This document shows positions 35,101 through 46,141 of a DNA stretch of 64,000 nt, piece by piece. The notes beneath the pieces were generated by a model. It was not told where the DNA came from. It did not search any database and saw nothing but the letters and a program-made list of their open reading frames with translations. Both the position numbers and the translations under genes were made by a program. The stretch comes from Cheilinus undulatus (lineage: Eukaryota > Chordata > Actinopteri > Labriformes > Labridae), in the NCBI RefSeq assembly GCF_018320785.1, contig NC_054866.1, positions 10,691,385 to 10,755,384 on the forward strand. The letters run 5' to 3'. Position 1 is the first letter of the stretch. Each line of letters begins with the position of its first letter.

Positions 35101-38100
35101 AAACAGGGAAATTCCTCATTTTATATGCCATGAATTGACCGCCATGATGACTGTGTTATGTTTATGGAAATTTTGGTTGCTACATGAAAGATTTCTACAT
35201 AAGGAAGCAGGAACTTTCAACTGAAGCTGCTGTTCTATGGCTTTCTCTTGTTCATGTTTTAGCTGCATGCTTGTTCATCCATCCATTTTATATACAGCTT
35301 ATCCCGTTGGGGGGGGGCTGCAGCCTATCCCTGCTGTCATTAGACGAGAGGCACCCTGGACTGGTTGCCAGTCAATCACAGGGCTGACATATAGAGACAA
35401 ATAACCAGGCATGCTTACACTCACACCTACGGCCATCATCAGTCACCAATTAACCTAAAGAGCATGTTTTTGGTGGTGGGAGGAAGCCGGAGAACCCACG
35501 CATGCATGGGGAGAACATGCAAACTATGCACAGAAAGGCGCTTACCGTGCATGCTTGTTATAGATGACAACTATTCTCTGCTGTCAGCTACGTGTCCTAT
35601 TTATAAGAGCAGTCCAGTGTCACTTTCCACTCGTATGATTGACATCGTACCCACTTGGGTGAAAACTTAGAGTGAATTGGAGAAGATCAGAAAACAATGC
35701 GATTGAACGCTATTGTGTTGCATTTTGTGCACCAAGTAAGTTAAAAAAACATAATTTACGACCAGTTTTTTCATATTCATTCAATGGAAGCATGTCAGAG
35801 AAGAGTTCTGTGGGTTTGCCCTGAAACTAGAGAGAAGGAAAGTCATCAAATGTGGGACTGGTGACGTGTTTTTAATGACTTTAAGCCAACAATCGTTTTG
35901 TGACAGCAGGAGCTGTGGTCCGCCTGCCTGTTGACAGATTATTCACATATTCACTCATGTATTAAGGCTTTAAAAGTTAAAATCCAGCTCAGCCAAAACA
36001 CTTTAAATTCACATACATCCTTAGTTCCCAACCTGGGGTCCTAGACCCCCTTGGGGGGATGCCATTGATTTCAGGGGGGGTGCAAGGGTCTGTTTGCGCT
36101 GAGGTTGTTAAAGTTAGGGTCATTCAAACTATCTAAAATCATGATAAAACTAGTGCTGTTAATCGATTAAAAAAATTAATCAAGTTAATCACATCGCTAT
36201 GCTGAGATTAATCATGATTAATCACAGCATTTCTTTAGTTTTAGTAATTTTTAGATTTTTAAATGTTCTTATTATCAAGTGTTTATTTTCATTATTTTAA
36301 CTTTATGTACAGCTTTTTACTAAAAAATATATCATTATAATTATTGTCTGTAAATTAACATTAAAAATACTACCATTTACTTGCATTTTTGTTTGAAATA
36401 AATTAGTACAAGTATGGTGTTTAAATAAAGAAATATTAAACAAACTAGAGTTTTTAAACTTATTTGTGGTTTGTAAATCAGAGTGTCTTAATTCACTAAG
36501 AATAATATTTACAGACTGCAAATGAGCCCAGAAGACAAACGCATCAGGTAGAAAATAACTTGTGCTGTAAAGTGAATGATCAGGTGTGCTGTTACCCAGA
36601 GGTAGCTGAAGTTGCTGAATGATGTCCAGTGGTCTCTTGTCAGTGTAATAAATGTAGCTCGGGCCAGCTGCTCCACTTTAGTTACCTTTTTAGCTGTCAT
36701 ACAGTTCATGGATTCTTGTGACATTAGTTCTCCTAGGTGTTCTGTGGTACAGGTCATCTGAGGCAGATGATGTCTTGAAGCCCCTTGTCGTCAACGATGT
36801 TGATGGTCTGCAGTCTCTAGGGACCCATTAGTGATCACATTAGTTAGCTTAGATGTTGTTTTGGGACAAATCCAGGTCTGCTGGACTGCACTGGTGTAGC
36901 TTGACGCTATGTCTTGATCCTGTGTTGTTGTTAGCATCTTTGCTAACATTAGTGACATTAGCTATCATGGCTTGATCCTGTGTTGTTGTTAGCGTCTTTG
37001 CTAACATTAGCTATCATGGCTTGATCCCGTGTTGTTAGCGTCTTTGCTAACATTAGCTATCATGGCTTGTTCCTGTGTTGTTGTTAGCGTCTTTGCTAAC
37101 ATTAGCTATCATGGCTTGATCCCGTGTTGTTGTTAGCGTCTTTGCTAACATTAGCTATCATGGCTTGATCCCGTGTTGTTGTTAGCGTCTTTGCTAACAT
37201 TAGCTATCATGGCTTGATCCCTTGTTGTTGTTAGCGTCTTTGCTAACATTAGCTATCATGGCTTGATCCCGTGTTGTTGTTAGCATCTTTGCTAACATTA
37301 GCTATCATGGCTTGATCCCGTGTTGTTGTTAGCGTCTTTGCTAACATTAGCTATCATGGCTTGATCCCGTGTTGTTGTTAGCGTCTTTGCTAACATTAGC
37401 TATCATGGCTTGATCCCTTGTTGTTGTTAGCGTCTTTGCTAACATTAGCTATCATGGCTTGATCCCGTGTTGTTGTTAGCATCTTTGCTAACATTAGCTA
37501 TCATGGCTTGATCCCGTGTTGTTGTTAGCGTCTTTGCTAACATTAGCTATCATGGCTTGATCCCGTGTTGTTAGCGTCTTTGCTAACATTAGCTATCATG
37601 GCTTTATCCTGTGTTGTTGTTAGCGTCTTTGCTAACATTAGCTATCATGGCTTGATCCCGTGTTGTTGTTAGCGTCTTTGCTAACATTAGCTATCATGGC
37701 TTGATCCCGTGTTGTTGTTAGCGTCTTTGCTAACATTAGCTATCATGGCTTGATCCCGTGTTGTTGTTAGCGTCTTTGCTAACATTAGCTATCATGGCTT
37801 GATCCCGTGTTGTTGTTAGCGTCTTTGCTAACATTAGCTATCATGGCTTGATCCCGTGTTGTTGTTAGCGTCTTTGCTAACATTAGCTATCATGGCTTGA
37901 TCCCGTGTTGTTGTTAGCGTCTTTGCTAACATTAGCTATCATGGCTTTATCCTGTGTTGTTGTTAGCGTCTTTGCTAACATTAGCAAAGATGTGTTTTGC
38001 CCAGAGGTGGTACTTAAGACTTGTTGTGTTTCGGTGTAAAGACAGTTCATCTTCGTTTAGCCATGCTAAATGTTAACACTATAAACTGGAAATCAATTCT

Positions 38101-41100
38101 TCTTCACTGCCAGAAAGCACTGCATGCATAAGCTACCATTTTTAAGGCAGTGAAGAAGAACCAAAGGACCTCCTGCAGCAGCAAGGAATGGTGGCTGCGT
38201 GACAGTTTTTCTCTGAATGTGATCGTTAAAATGCCTTCCAGACTGGCGCTGCTGTTCACGACAAGAAGTGACACAGTTTATCAAAAGTTAAATAACTTCT
38301 GAACCTTAAATCGCTGCCTCTTACTTGTTTTCGTCTTGAAGCTAGTTGTTTTGCTTTCCCATTGACGCTATTGATGCTGCTGTGCGGCAGCGTTTTCAGT
38401 GGGCCTGGAACTCTCATGACTTTTCGGGACTTTAATGATTAAATCCACACCAGTAAACCCAATATTAAATGTTTTTTTGAATCCATTTCAATCAAATTAC
38501 AATCATTTATTACCGCTAGCCCGAATGCTAACTTGAATGCTAACTGCCATATTGTTTACACTTTGTGAGGGACTGTCAGTCAGTTGCAGGCTGTTCCGTA
38601 ATCACGTCATTCTGCCTGAATAGAGCATAATGGAGAGATATAGAGAGAGCCTGTGATGCAGCCCTCTGTATAATTATTATTTACTATTTAGCAGTAAAAC
38701 TCAATAATCAGCAGATAAACAACTTTAGGGTCACAGAGATGCTGTACATTATGAGTCTATTTGTTGAGCCATGTTCTGAGTCAAATATAGGTCTAAAATA
38801 ATTTGCTAGTCTGCACAGTTAGTCCAGAAAGTTCATACTGGTATCAGATCAGTACTCGGTATTGGCCGATACCCAACACCTTTGTATCGAAAAAATGACA
38901 TAGGAACATCCATATAAAATTGACTTGAGTAGAAGTAGAAGTACTGGTCTATGAATCTACTCAAGTAAAAGTTAAAAGTAAGTCATTTAAAATATACCCA
39001 AGGAACTGAGTACTGAGTAGCTACTTTGATACCCAAGGGGCTTTCAGAGTGAAATATGACCTGTCATTAATGTGCAATAACAACAAGAAAATATAGACCT
39101 CCAACCAAGTTATTCATGATAAAGTTTGACCTAACATAAAGTACAATGCAACCACTGTTTTGGGAAGAAATCTGGAGTCATTTTCTTGATATGTGCATTT
39201 ACTGACCGTCATGGGCTGTGAAAGCAAAACGGCTGGTCCTTTTCACGTTGCTGGCAGAAAGCTTGGATCTCTTTGTTTTTGCTTTTAGTGTTTAGTTTTC
39301 TACTCAGTACTTGATGCTTTTTAAAATGTAATTAAGTATAATACTTCACTCAAAATACATTTGAGCAAAAGTAGTGATTTTAAAAACTGTTGAAAAAGGA
39401 GTGCTCAAAAAACAAGGGAGAAAAGCTACTTAAAGTGTCTTCTTTGTTATTGCTGCAAACAGTCCTAGACTGTTTTACAGGTAGTCACAGTGAGAACCAG
39501 GAAGGGCACTTTGAACAGCTTTTCTTCCTTATTACATAAAATTCACCCATGGTATGAAAACAGCAGTTTACTGTTAAGTAAATACACCTTATGGAGTCTT
39601 CAGTTCAAAACAAAAAGTAAACAGTAGCATGGGTGGAACTGAGCAGCGTGTCTCTAAATGTCATCTTTTGTTATTGCTTTGATTGGGATTGAGCATTTAC
39701 ATATATTGCCATTAATAAATGACTATTCATCCAATATGAAGTTGGAAGATTGATGGTTACTGTTTAATTAAAATATGCCTTAAAAGGCAGGTGGTTCTAG
39801 TTGTTTTTTCATATTGATACTGTCTCAAACTAACATTCAGGCAGTCTAGAAAAAGTCCTAAAGTTTGTTGCAAATAGATTCAACACCCCCACCTGCCCCT
39901 TTAACACAAACTAAGCACAGTTTGTTTTTTGTTTCACAATTTGTTTTTTGAACCTGGCTGTAGTCAACTAAAGAAAAATGTCGTCCACTGAAATTATATC
40001 CTTGCATTGGACGATTGATTGGCCATTGTTAGTAAAAAAATATTTTCTTTTTTTAGATCAACCTGTTCCTCAGTAGTCAGTGCACTTCTACTGGAGTAGA
40101 AGTGAAAGTACTGATTTCAATAGGTAGTCAAAAAAGTACAAGTGCACAAAATCACGACTCAGGTACAGTAATGTGAATAACTTACTGTAGTTACTTTCCA
40201 GCCCTGCACTTGGGGAAGGAGTTCTAGAGAAGAAGGGCTAGGAGAAAAACTTTGGAAAATGGACAAATACTCACAAATTTACAGTAAAATATATTTATGC
40301 TGCCATGTCTGACAGGACATCTTTGACACCCTTTGAGCCCAAAGCAGCCTTAGCCCAAGGGATCCTGGCCTGACCTCATTCCAGGCCATGGACCACATAG
40401 GGCTGGGGCTCTAATCTCTAACATGCAGCATACAGAAAGCAAAGCAGCGACTTCGGCAGCAGTTAGATAAAACGTTGCGCTTTCCTGCACATTCAGGTTA
40501 CCCTGTTTCAAAGTTCTTCAGAAAATAATGTTTTATTTCTCTGCATCACATCTTTGCTAGTCACTACAAGAGCTAACGCTTTCTACTCGATCACCCACCG
40601 CTGTGCTCTCTCTCTCTCTCTCTCTCTCTGGGATTGTCTGATTAGTGAGATTTTGGTCAGGCAAGAGCTTGTTAACTAACCATTCAATCACTCAGCTGGA
40701 GGGTGTCAGCTCTATTGTAAACATGTTTATTTTGAACAGGTGTGTGCAGGACTTCTGGGTTTTTGCAACCAGCCTCAAGTAAACACTCTGCAGCTTTTTG
40801 CACTTCAACATTGGATGGCTGAGCATACCTATTGCACAGAGCATATGCATATGCTTCCATTCTTGATCTTACCTGACATTGGCCTAAGTTTTCAACTCTA
40901 GAGATTACTGCTTACCCTTAAAAATCATACAAAATGAACCATTTTCTCTCTGATGGTCTGGTTTCCTCTCTGAGGATATAAAAAGGCACCAGTAACTATG
41001 TCAGTGTGTTTCTCTACCATTTAGTAAGTCCTCACAGGAGCTTTAACTTATCATTTAACTAGTTATGAACTTAAAATGTCCATTTTTATTGCAGAAGAAC

Positions 41101-44100
41101 TTGATGAAGTGCAAAGACATCAGGGCCTACTCAGGGAGCTGCAGAAGCTAGCTGGAGATGGTAGGTAGATTACCTCACTTAACGTGCACCTAAAATTTTC
41201 TCAAAGCTACAATACAGCAGGTGTCAATCATTTTTAAAGTGTCTTTTAAAACAAGAATGCTTTAAGGTGGATTTTAACAGCACATACCTTTACAGAAAGA
41301 GAAAGGGAGCGAGAGGATGAGAGGGAGCACTACGACTACAGCCTGGATGAAGATGAGGGTGACTTTGAAGATGAAGATGATGAGGAGGAGGAAGAGGAGG
41401 ACAAAGATGTGACCAACCTTGCACAAAAGACTGATGACAAGAAAGAAGCTAAGACAGAGGTAGATGACACCAAGGATAAGACAAAGGAGGAGGGAGGGAC
41501 AGAAGATAAAGGGAGGGACTCTGAAGAGGAGAGAGCCAAGGAGCTGGAGGAGCTGCTAGCCGAAGAGATTACAAAGAAAGGGAAGGAGGAGAAGAATGAT
41601 GAAGAGCTGAAAGAGCTGCTGAAAGAACTGAAGAAGAAACGTTACGAGGCAAAGGAGAGGGAGAGCCAAAAAGGCACAGCAGCAGAGCAGAAAGAGGAGG
41701 CGAAAAAAGTGGACCAACAGAAGGACGCAACAACAGAGGAGGAGTTGGAGAAACAGAGGATGGAGGAGAGGAGGAAGAGTGAGGTGGAGCTGATGGTGGA
41801 GAAGGAGAAGGTGGAGAAGGAGCTGAAGGAGCTGCTCAAAGATCAGGACAGCAAGAACAGACCGGAGCAGGAGAAGGAGAGGAAGGAGAAGCAAGAGGAG
41901 CTGGATGAACTCGTCAGGAAGATGAAACGGGTGCAGGAGGAGGAGGAGGAGCAGGAGACGCAGAGAGAGAAGAAAGAGGATGGTGTGGGTGACAAGGTGA
42001 CAGAGGAGAAGAGTGCCAAGAAAGAGGGAGAAGACAAGGTGGAGACTGGTCAGAAAATTGAGAAGGAAGTCAAGCCAAAGGAAGAGGCAGGAGAGGTTAA
42101 GGAGCCGCAGCAGAAGAGAGTGATGGAGAAAGCCAGTGATGAAGCCACACGGCAGTTTGAGCGGGAGAGATACAAGGACGATGAAGAGGAGGATGAGGAT
42201 GAATACGTCAGAGAGGATGGGCAGGAGGAAAACGAGGAGCAGGGAGAAGCTGAAGAAGATGAAGGGGAGGTAAGTTAATTCTAATGATGTGTCATTAGTC
42301 ATAATCTTCGACCCCGGAAGACAACCTCAGAAAAATTTATCAGCAAAAATGGTTCAGAAAATTGAATGTCAGCCTTTTGGTGGTTACTAAAAAAAGGGAT
42401 GGAAAGAAAAGAGGTAAAACAAATAATATAGAGGGAGAAAGCCTCTGCTTATCAATTATGCCAGGGCTGATTTTTGTCATTAGCTTCCTGTAGAAGATGC
42501 CTGTTCAACTGCTCTTTAAAGCAAATATCTAACCAGCCACTCACATGGCTGCAAACCAGTGCATGTAGGCACAAAGCTGTGGTAAAGATCTGCTGAATTT
42601 TAAACCCAGCATCAAACCACTGACCCATATCCTCATTCACTACAAACATGCGTATTTACCAGCCAAATGAAAATAGCAAGGGTCATTCCTGTCTACAAAA
42701 ATGGAGACAAGCATTCAGTCACTCAGTGTTAGATCCAACCAGTCTAGTAGTTTACACAGCAGCTTACAATAAAGAATAAAGTAGGAGTTTCTATAGAGTT
42801 AAGAAAAAGCATTTGGCGTGATTGAGTATGTATTATTAATTATCAAACTTGAAAGATATGGAATAAGAGGAATGGCACACAAATGGCTCAGTAAGTACAT
42901 TCAAACTAGACATCAATGCATGCACATAATCATTAACAAGTGTGACATGTTGCTGGTCATGAGTGGGGTCCCACAAGGATCAGTGCTATGTCCAAAATTG
43001 TTTATACTATACCTCAATGGTATTATGATGTATCAAAATTGTCAGTGGCGGTGTATCAGGTGTTTATTATAAACCATATTAACCCGTAGTTGTTTGGACA
43101 TGTTGCAGCCAGGAGCTACAGTCAAAATAAAACGTTCTCTTTAATCTATACTCTTTAATCTATACTCTTTCTAGACCCTTTGCAAAAACACTTGAAATTT
43201 AGCTCAGGTTCCTCCCATTACTCTGGAGCTTTGCTGAGATGTTTCTACACCTTGACTGGAGTCCACCTGCGGTGAAATGAACTGACTGGATGTGATTTTT
43301 AAAGGCACACATCTCTATAGAAGGCCTCACTACTGACAATGCATATCAGGGCAAAAACCAAACAGTGAGGTCAAAGGAACTTCCTGCAGAGCTCATAGAC
43401 AGGATTGTTGCAAGCCACAAATCTGGGGAAGGCCACAAAAAGTTCTGCTGCTAAAAGTTCCAAGCAGCACAGTGGCCTACATAATTGTCAAAAGAAGAAG
43501 TTTGGCATGACCAGCACTCTTCCAAGAGCTGGTCACTTGGCAAAACTGAGCAATCAGGGGACAAGGGCCTTGGTAAAAGAGGTGACCAAAAACCTGATGG
43601 ACTGTCTGACTGAGCTCTAGAGATCCTGTGTGGAGATGGGACAGAGCTCCTAAAGGACACCCAGCAGAGCAGAGTGGATAGAAGCCTCTCCTCAGTGCAA
43701 AACGCATAAAAGCCCACTTGGAGTTTGCAAAAAATTCCAAACAAAAGCCAAGTGGGGCTTCATGTGTTTTGCACTGAGAGGCTTCTGTCTATCCACTCCG
43801 CCATACAGCCCAGATCAGTTGAGGGCTGCAGATGGTTGTCCTTCTGAAACTTTGGCCCATCTCCACACAGGATCTCTAGAGCTCAGTCAGGGGGTCCATC
43901 AGGTTTTGGTCACCTCTCTTACTAAGGCCTTTTCCTCTGATCGCTCAGTTTGGCTGGGCGACCAGCTCTTGGAAGTGTACTGGTTGTGCCAAACTTCTTC
44001 CATTTGAGAATCATGGAGGCCACTATGCGCTTGGGAACCTTCAGTGCAGCAGAACATTTTGTAGCCTCCCCCATATGACTGTCAGCTGCGAGGCCTTCTA

Positions 44101-45185
44101 TAGAGAGGTGTGATCCTTTCCAAATCATGTCCAATCAACTTGATTTACCACAGGCGGACTCCAGTCAAGGTGCAGACAAATCTCAGCAACTGTCAAGAGA
44201 AATGTGACAAACCTGAGCTAAATTTTAGGTATTGTTGTAAATGGTCTGAATACTTCTGGCAATGTCATACTGGTTTTTAATTTTTTATTCATATTTGCAA
44301 AAATGTCTAAAATTGTGTTTTTACTTTTTCATTATGGGGTACTGTATGTAGACAACATCAGAAAATTGAAAAAGTGAAGGGGGTCTGAATACCTTCTGAA
44401 TGCACTGTATAGATTTGCAAATATATTGTTGGTTGTTGCAAACTTTTCCTTTCTCTTGTGGATTTATTCGTAACTCATCAATGACTAGTTGAAGTCAGAT
44501 GGACATCTATCACATGATAGTCAACTTGTAAAGCCTCGCAGCCCCTACTATTACATACTGTAAGGATCATGCCATGTCAACCGTACTTTGTCCATTGTTT
44601 GGAAAGCTTAGAGACAGCAAAAATGTATATGATATGAGAACATTTCCTCCGATTGCAATTATTAGTTCTTCCACCAGCCTTAATGGGGTTTGTGTCTTTG
44701 GAGAGTTGTATGCAGCAGCAGTGACCTCCATAGTTCTTTCAGGCATTTCTGATCATCAACATGGTCTACATTTGTAAGCGTGTCAAAAGTCCAGAGCAGC
44801 AGCAGCAGAATTTCGACTACATCTGCTATTGTCATGGCATGAAAGTGCTAATGTCACACACTAGTGACAAACAGGTTTTCAGTGCTGTTTTTTCTGCACA
44901 TACAAAAGGCCAACGCACACAGAAAAACCTCAGTTTTTAAAAACACCTGCTTACATGTGGACAAGGACTCAGTCTTTTACCTGACTGTAGAGGAGGCTTT
45001 CCCTGCTGGTCATAAGAGAAGATGCAGGTGTAAGGCACCTCAGCAGAGGCAATGTCTAATTCTTCTGTGTGGTAAAAGAGTTTAGCATTCATACATTTTT
45101 ATTTTTATTTCTACAGGAGCTGCTGGAGATTGAAGCAGAGTTGCGCAAAGTTGCTGCAGAGCTGAGGGAGCTCCGCCGAGGATAA
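29103..45185 (+). CDS. chga: Chromogranin A (granin), six exons
   Basis: Exons 29103-29148, 34770-34810, 34907-34976, 41095-41160, 41296-42269 and 45117-45185 give 421 residues (human 457). Chromogranin A is a soluble acidic protein of neuroendocrine dense-core granules; it promotes granule formation and is a peptide precursor. A hydrophobic signal peptide spans about residues 1-18 (MGFLITTVLLWAAVGVGS). RPVTSPL resembles the mature human start LPVNSPM. The granin disulfide loop is Cys32-Cys47, with ECIIQETL after the human KCIVEVISDTL pattern, but it encloses 14 residues against about 20 in human. QRHQGLLRELQKLAG matches human RHQNLLKELQDLA. Exon 5 is one long Glu/Lys-rich stretch with Asp/Glu runs and basic sites (KKKR, RR) usable by prohormone convertases. 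The last 19 residues, EIEAELRKVAAELRELRRG, match the human C-terminus AIEAELEKVAHQLQALRRG. The Met at 29103 is chosen because it starts the signal peptide; the frame is open further upstream. Confidence 0.93.
30435..30893 (-). mobile_element. TAGGGCTG family, copy 2 (reversed)
   Basis: In the minus direction this shows the same sequence order as 22867-23292: GGGGCTAAATATTGGG, AAATAATCTAATTGTGATT, AATTGCATTTG-like phrases and CATTTGAAAATTGCAGCAGG. On the plus strand it runs from ACTAGGGCTGGGCAATG to TTCCCAATATTTAGCCCC. It is non-coding, in chga intron 1. Confidence 0.65.
30901..31110. repeat. LINE 3'-end-like fragment with (TTTA)/(TTTG) run
   Basis: A TTTATTTATTTATT then (TTTG)n run is followed by GAAAAGGGACAGTGTACATT, TACCCGAGTTAGCCAAGAGG and TAGCCCCTTTGCCAG. 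From memory this resembles the 3' end of a fish non-LTR retroposon read from its tail. Only one copy is present, so the class is tentative. Confidence 0.4.
31803..32610 (+). mobile_element. TAGGGCTG family, two adjacent copies
   Basis: One copy starts at ACTAGGGCTGAATTGCG (31803) and contains an internal second start-like phrase (ACTAGGGCTAGATGATTTGG near 31944). A second copy begins at ACTAGGGCTGAACGATTTTGG (32169), again with an internal start-like phrase (AAGGGCTGAACAATTC at 32278), and ends near ATTTGAAAATTGCAGCAGGCC and TGCTTAAATGCCCACTCC. The internal repetition seems to be part of the family structure, because the copy at 57700-58065 shows it too. Confidence 0.6.
32611..34769. other. 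Remainder of chga intron 1
   Basis: AT-rich, with weak traces of the ATCGGCA/TATCAG repeat near 32700-32900 and otherwise no recognised feature. The acceptor of exon 2 (TTGCGTCTTTAG) is clear. Confidence 0.5.
35276..35550 (-). repeat. Dispersed repeat with (ATCC)n end, copy 2
   Basis: Same order of phrases as 25749-26102: CATCCATCCATTTTATA, GCAGCCTATCCCTGCTGTCA, CACCCTGGACTGGTTGCCAG, CACACCTACGGCCATCAT and GGGAGGAAGCCGGAGAACCC. It is shorter by internal losses and lacks the last third. In chga intron 3. Confidence 0.75.
36017..36235. repeat. hAT-type fragments, two families abutting
   Basis: 36017-36150 (TTAGTTCCCAACCTGGGGTC, GCTGAGGTTGTTAAAG, AATCATGATAAAA) is an inverted, diverged relative of the right part of the MITE at 18374-18635. 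Directly after it, AGTGCTGTTAATCGATTAAA and GATTAATCATGATTAATCAC resemble the end of a different vertebrate hAT element rich in ATTAATC. The far end of the second family was not found. Confidence 0.5.
36912..37985 (+). repeat. 49-bp minisatellite, about 22 copies
   Basis: Tandem array of a unit built from CTTGATCCCGTGTTGTTGTT, AGCGTCTTTGCTAAC and ATTAGCTATCATGG; successive copies start 49 bases apart (for example 37081 and 37130). Each unit holds two inverted repeats, TTAGC...GCTAA and GCTAACATTAGC. Copies are almost identical. Variants include AGCATC for AGCGTC, CCCTTG for CCCGTG, CTTTATCCTG for CTTGATCCCG and a 3-bp shorter TTG run. The CCCTTG and AGCATC pair recurs 196 bases apart (37219/37415 and 37281/37477), exactly four units, so a four-unit block was duplicated. 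The first unit carries an extra TGACATTAG. It lies in chga intron 3 and is not coding (49 is not a multiple of 3). Confidence 0.93.
38905..40207. mobile_element. hAT-like element, right end preserved
   Basis: The right end TACTTTCCAGCCCTG at 40193-40207 is a typical hAT terminus (inverse of CAGGGCTGGAAAGTA). Repeated phrases such as GAGTAGAAGTAGAAGTACTG, TACTCAAGTAAAAGTTAAAA, TACTGAGTAGCTACTTTGA and GAGTAGAAGTGAAAGTACTG occur at both sides of the segment, as in a known fish hAT family. The left end is not identified, so the start is approximate. No transposase frame is seen. Confidence 0.5.
40208..41094. other. End of chga intron 3
   Basis: Contains a (CT)12 microsatellite at 40606-40629. 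Otherwise no recognised feature. The exon 4 acceptor (TTTTTATTGCAG) ends at 41094. Confidence 0.6.
42478..42658 (+). mobile_element. Tc1-like 5' end fragment
   Basis: GCCTGTTCAACTGCTCTTTA, GCAAATATCTAACCAGCC and ACTCACATGGCTGCAAACCA match, in order, the left arm of the element at 16911-17650 just inside its terminus. Only this 5' untranslated part is left; it stops about where a LINE remnant begins. In chga intron 5. Confidence 0.65.
42660..43075 (+). mobile_element. LINE reverse transcriptase remnant
   Basis: Around 42665 the translation reads KIARVIPVYKNGDKHS, the start of a LINE reverse transcriptase domain (family pattern KIAKVVPIYKKGD). From 42818 it continues IEYVLLIIKL, YGIRGMAHKWLSKYIQTRHQ and MSGVPQGSVLCPKLFILYLN; GVPQGSVLGP with LLFILYIND is the conserved finger/palm motif. 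The catalytic YxDD block is missing, the part between the two segments is deleted, and in-frame stops occur, so the copy is dead. Pattern fits a Rex1/CR1-like or related LINE; the exact clade is not certain. Confidence 0.8.
43172..44410. mobile_element. Tc1-like palindrome of two inverted 5' halves
   Basis: The right arm, read on the minus strand from 44410, starts with the terminus ATACAGTGCATTCAGAAGGT and runs through the 5' untranslated region into transposase sequence (RIVASMILKWKKFGTT, TLPRAGRPAKLSDQ). The left arm, read on the plus strand from 43172, has the same order: AAATTTAGCTCAGG, CTTGACTGGAGTCCACCTG, TATAGAAGGCCTC, then KKKFGMTSTLPRAGHLAKLS. Both arms reach the DNA for GTGGATAGAAGCCTCTC and meet near 43745 (CCCACTTGG...CCAAGTGGGG). 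The left arm lacks its terminus, cut at a short tandem of TCTTTAATCTATAC. Stops and frame shifts make both arms non-functional. In chga intron 5. Confidence 0.85.
44411..45116. other. End of chga intron 5
   Basis: No recognised feature apart from the acceptor TTTATTTCTACAG before the last chga exon. Confidence 0.6.
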
Positions 45186-46115
45186 GACACACAAACATCC
45201 AAACGCACACACAGCAGACTGACAAAACCCTTTGTTGCATTCGGTCACACATTCATCTCGTACATTTTCTATTTAACAGCCTTCATTTCCCCTCAGCACT
45301 CAGAGAAATGTCTTCAGTAGAAACATGAGTAGAATCTGTCGTTTCTATTCTGCTTGTAGATCTCCTAGAGAAGATTTCACATTTTCCACAGTGCTCATTT
45401 GAATGCAAGAGTGTTGAGGAAAAGGAGAGGCTTTATTTCTCTGGATTCTTAAAGGTCTTTGTGTCCATGTACTGTACACCCGAGTCCTGGTCTCAGTCCC
45501 TGTAAATGCTGTTTGTAAGGTAGACAGGTGATTGTACTCTAGTTATCAACTACCATGGATGTAAAGCATTCAGAGATTTTTATTTTTGTCTGCAGAACAA
45601 CACAAGCACCATCATCTTTTAAATCTGCATTCTGGCATCAGTGCTTCTTTTCTCTGCAGGTATCAACATCGATGGTGTATTCTTACTGAGAACACAGATT
45701 CTCCTCTAGAAGTGATGTGTGTATTTTAATGTAAATTTTGTGCAATAACCATGTGTGCGCTGTTCCTGCTGTTCTGACTGTTAAACAATATGTACTGCTG
45801 ATATTTCTACACAGGAGTCAGTGATTATGTCCTCTTGTTTTTTTGACGATAGAGTAGAAAAAACAAGGATTGTGTTTCTTTGGCTCATGCACTGTTAAAA
45901 CCCGACTGTTTGTGAAGAACCGGGGTGACACGAACAAAACAGAGGAGGTTGAAAATTCTGCACACCGACACTTGTTAGAGAGATATGGTTCGTGTGCGGT
46001 GACAGCATGTGATGTGCTTAGAGCTTACAAGGTCTAAAAGTGTCACTTCAGGTTCTCAGCCAGCTTTGCACTCTTATCTTAACAAGCCAAGGACGAGTTG
46101 AGGGAAGAGGGAGAC

Positions 46116-46121
46116 AATAAA
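46116..46121 (+). other. chga: Poly(A) signal of chga
   Basis: AATAAA about 930 bases after the chga stop codon. It is the first canonical signal in the plus direction, which implies a 3'UTR of about 0.95 kb (45186-46140). Confidence 0.65.
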
Positions 46122-46141
46122 GCCATTCTGTTGTCTTTGTA

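Noticed and set aside
36912-37985. Possible CRISPR-like array
   Set aside because: The units are contiguous 49-bp copies with no unique spacers, in a vertebrate intron; it is a minisatellite.
41336-42302. Long minus-strand open frames opposite the chga exon
   Set aside because: They are Leu/Ser-rich shadows of the Glu/Lys-rich coding strand, with no family similarity.
29103-45185. Assignment of the granin-like gene to ccer2, because sars2 lies next to it
   Set aside because: Human CCER2 is also Glu-rich and, as I recall, neighbours SARS2. However the last 19 residues (EIEAELRKVAAELRELRRG), the PVTSPL start and the RHQGLLRELQKLA segment match chromogranin A specifically, and itpk1 lies next door as in human 14q32.
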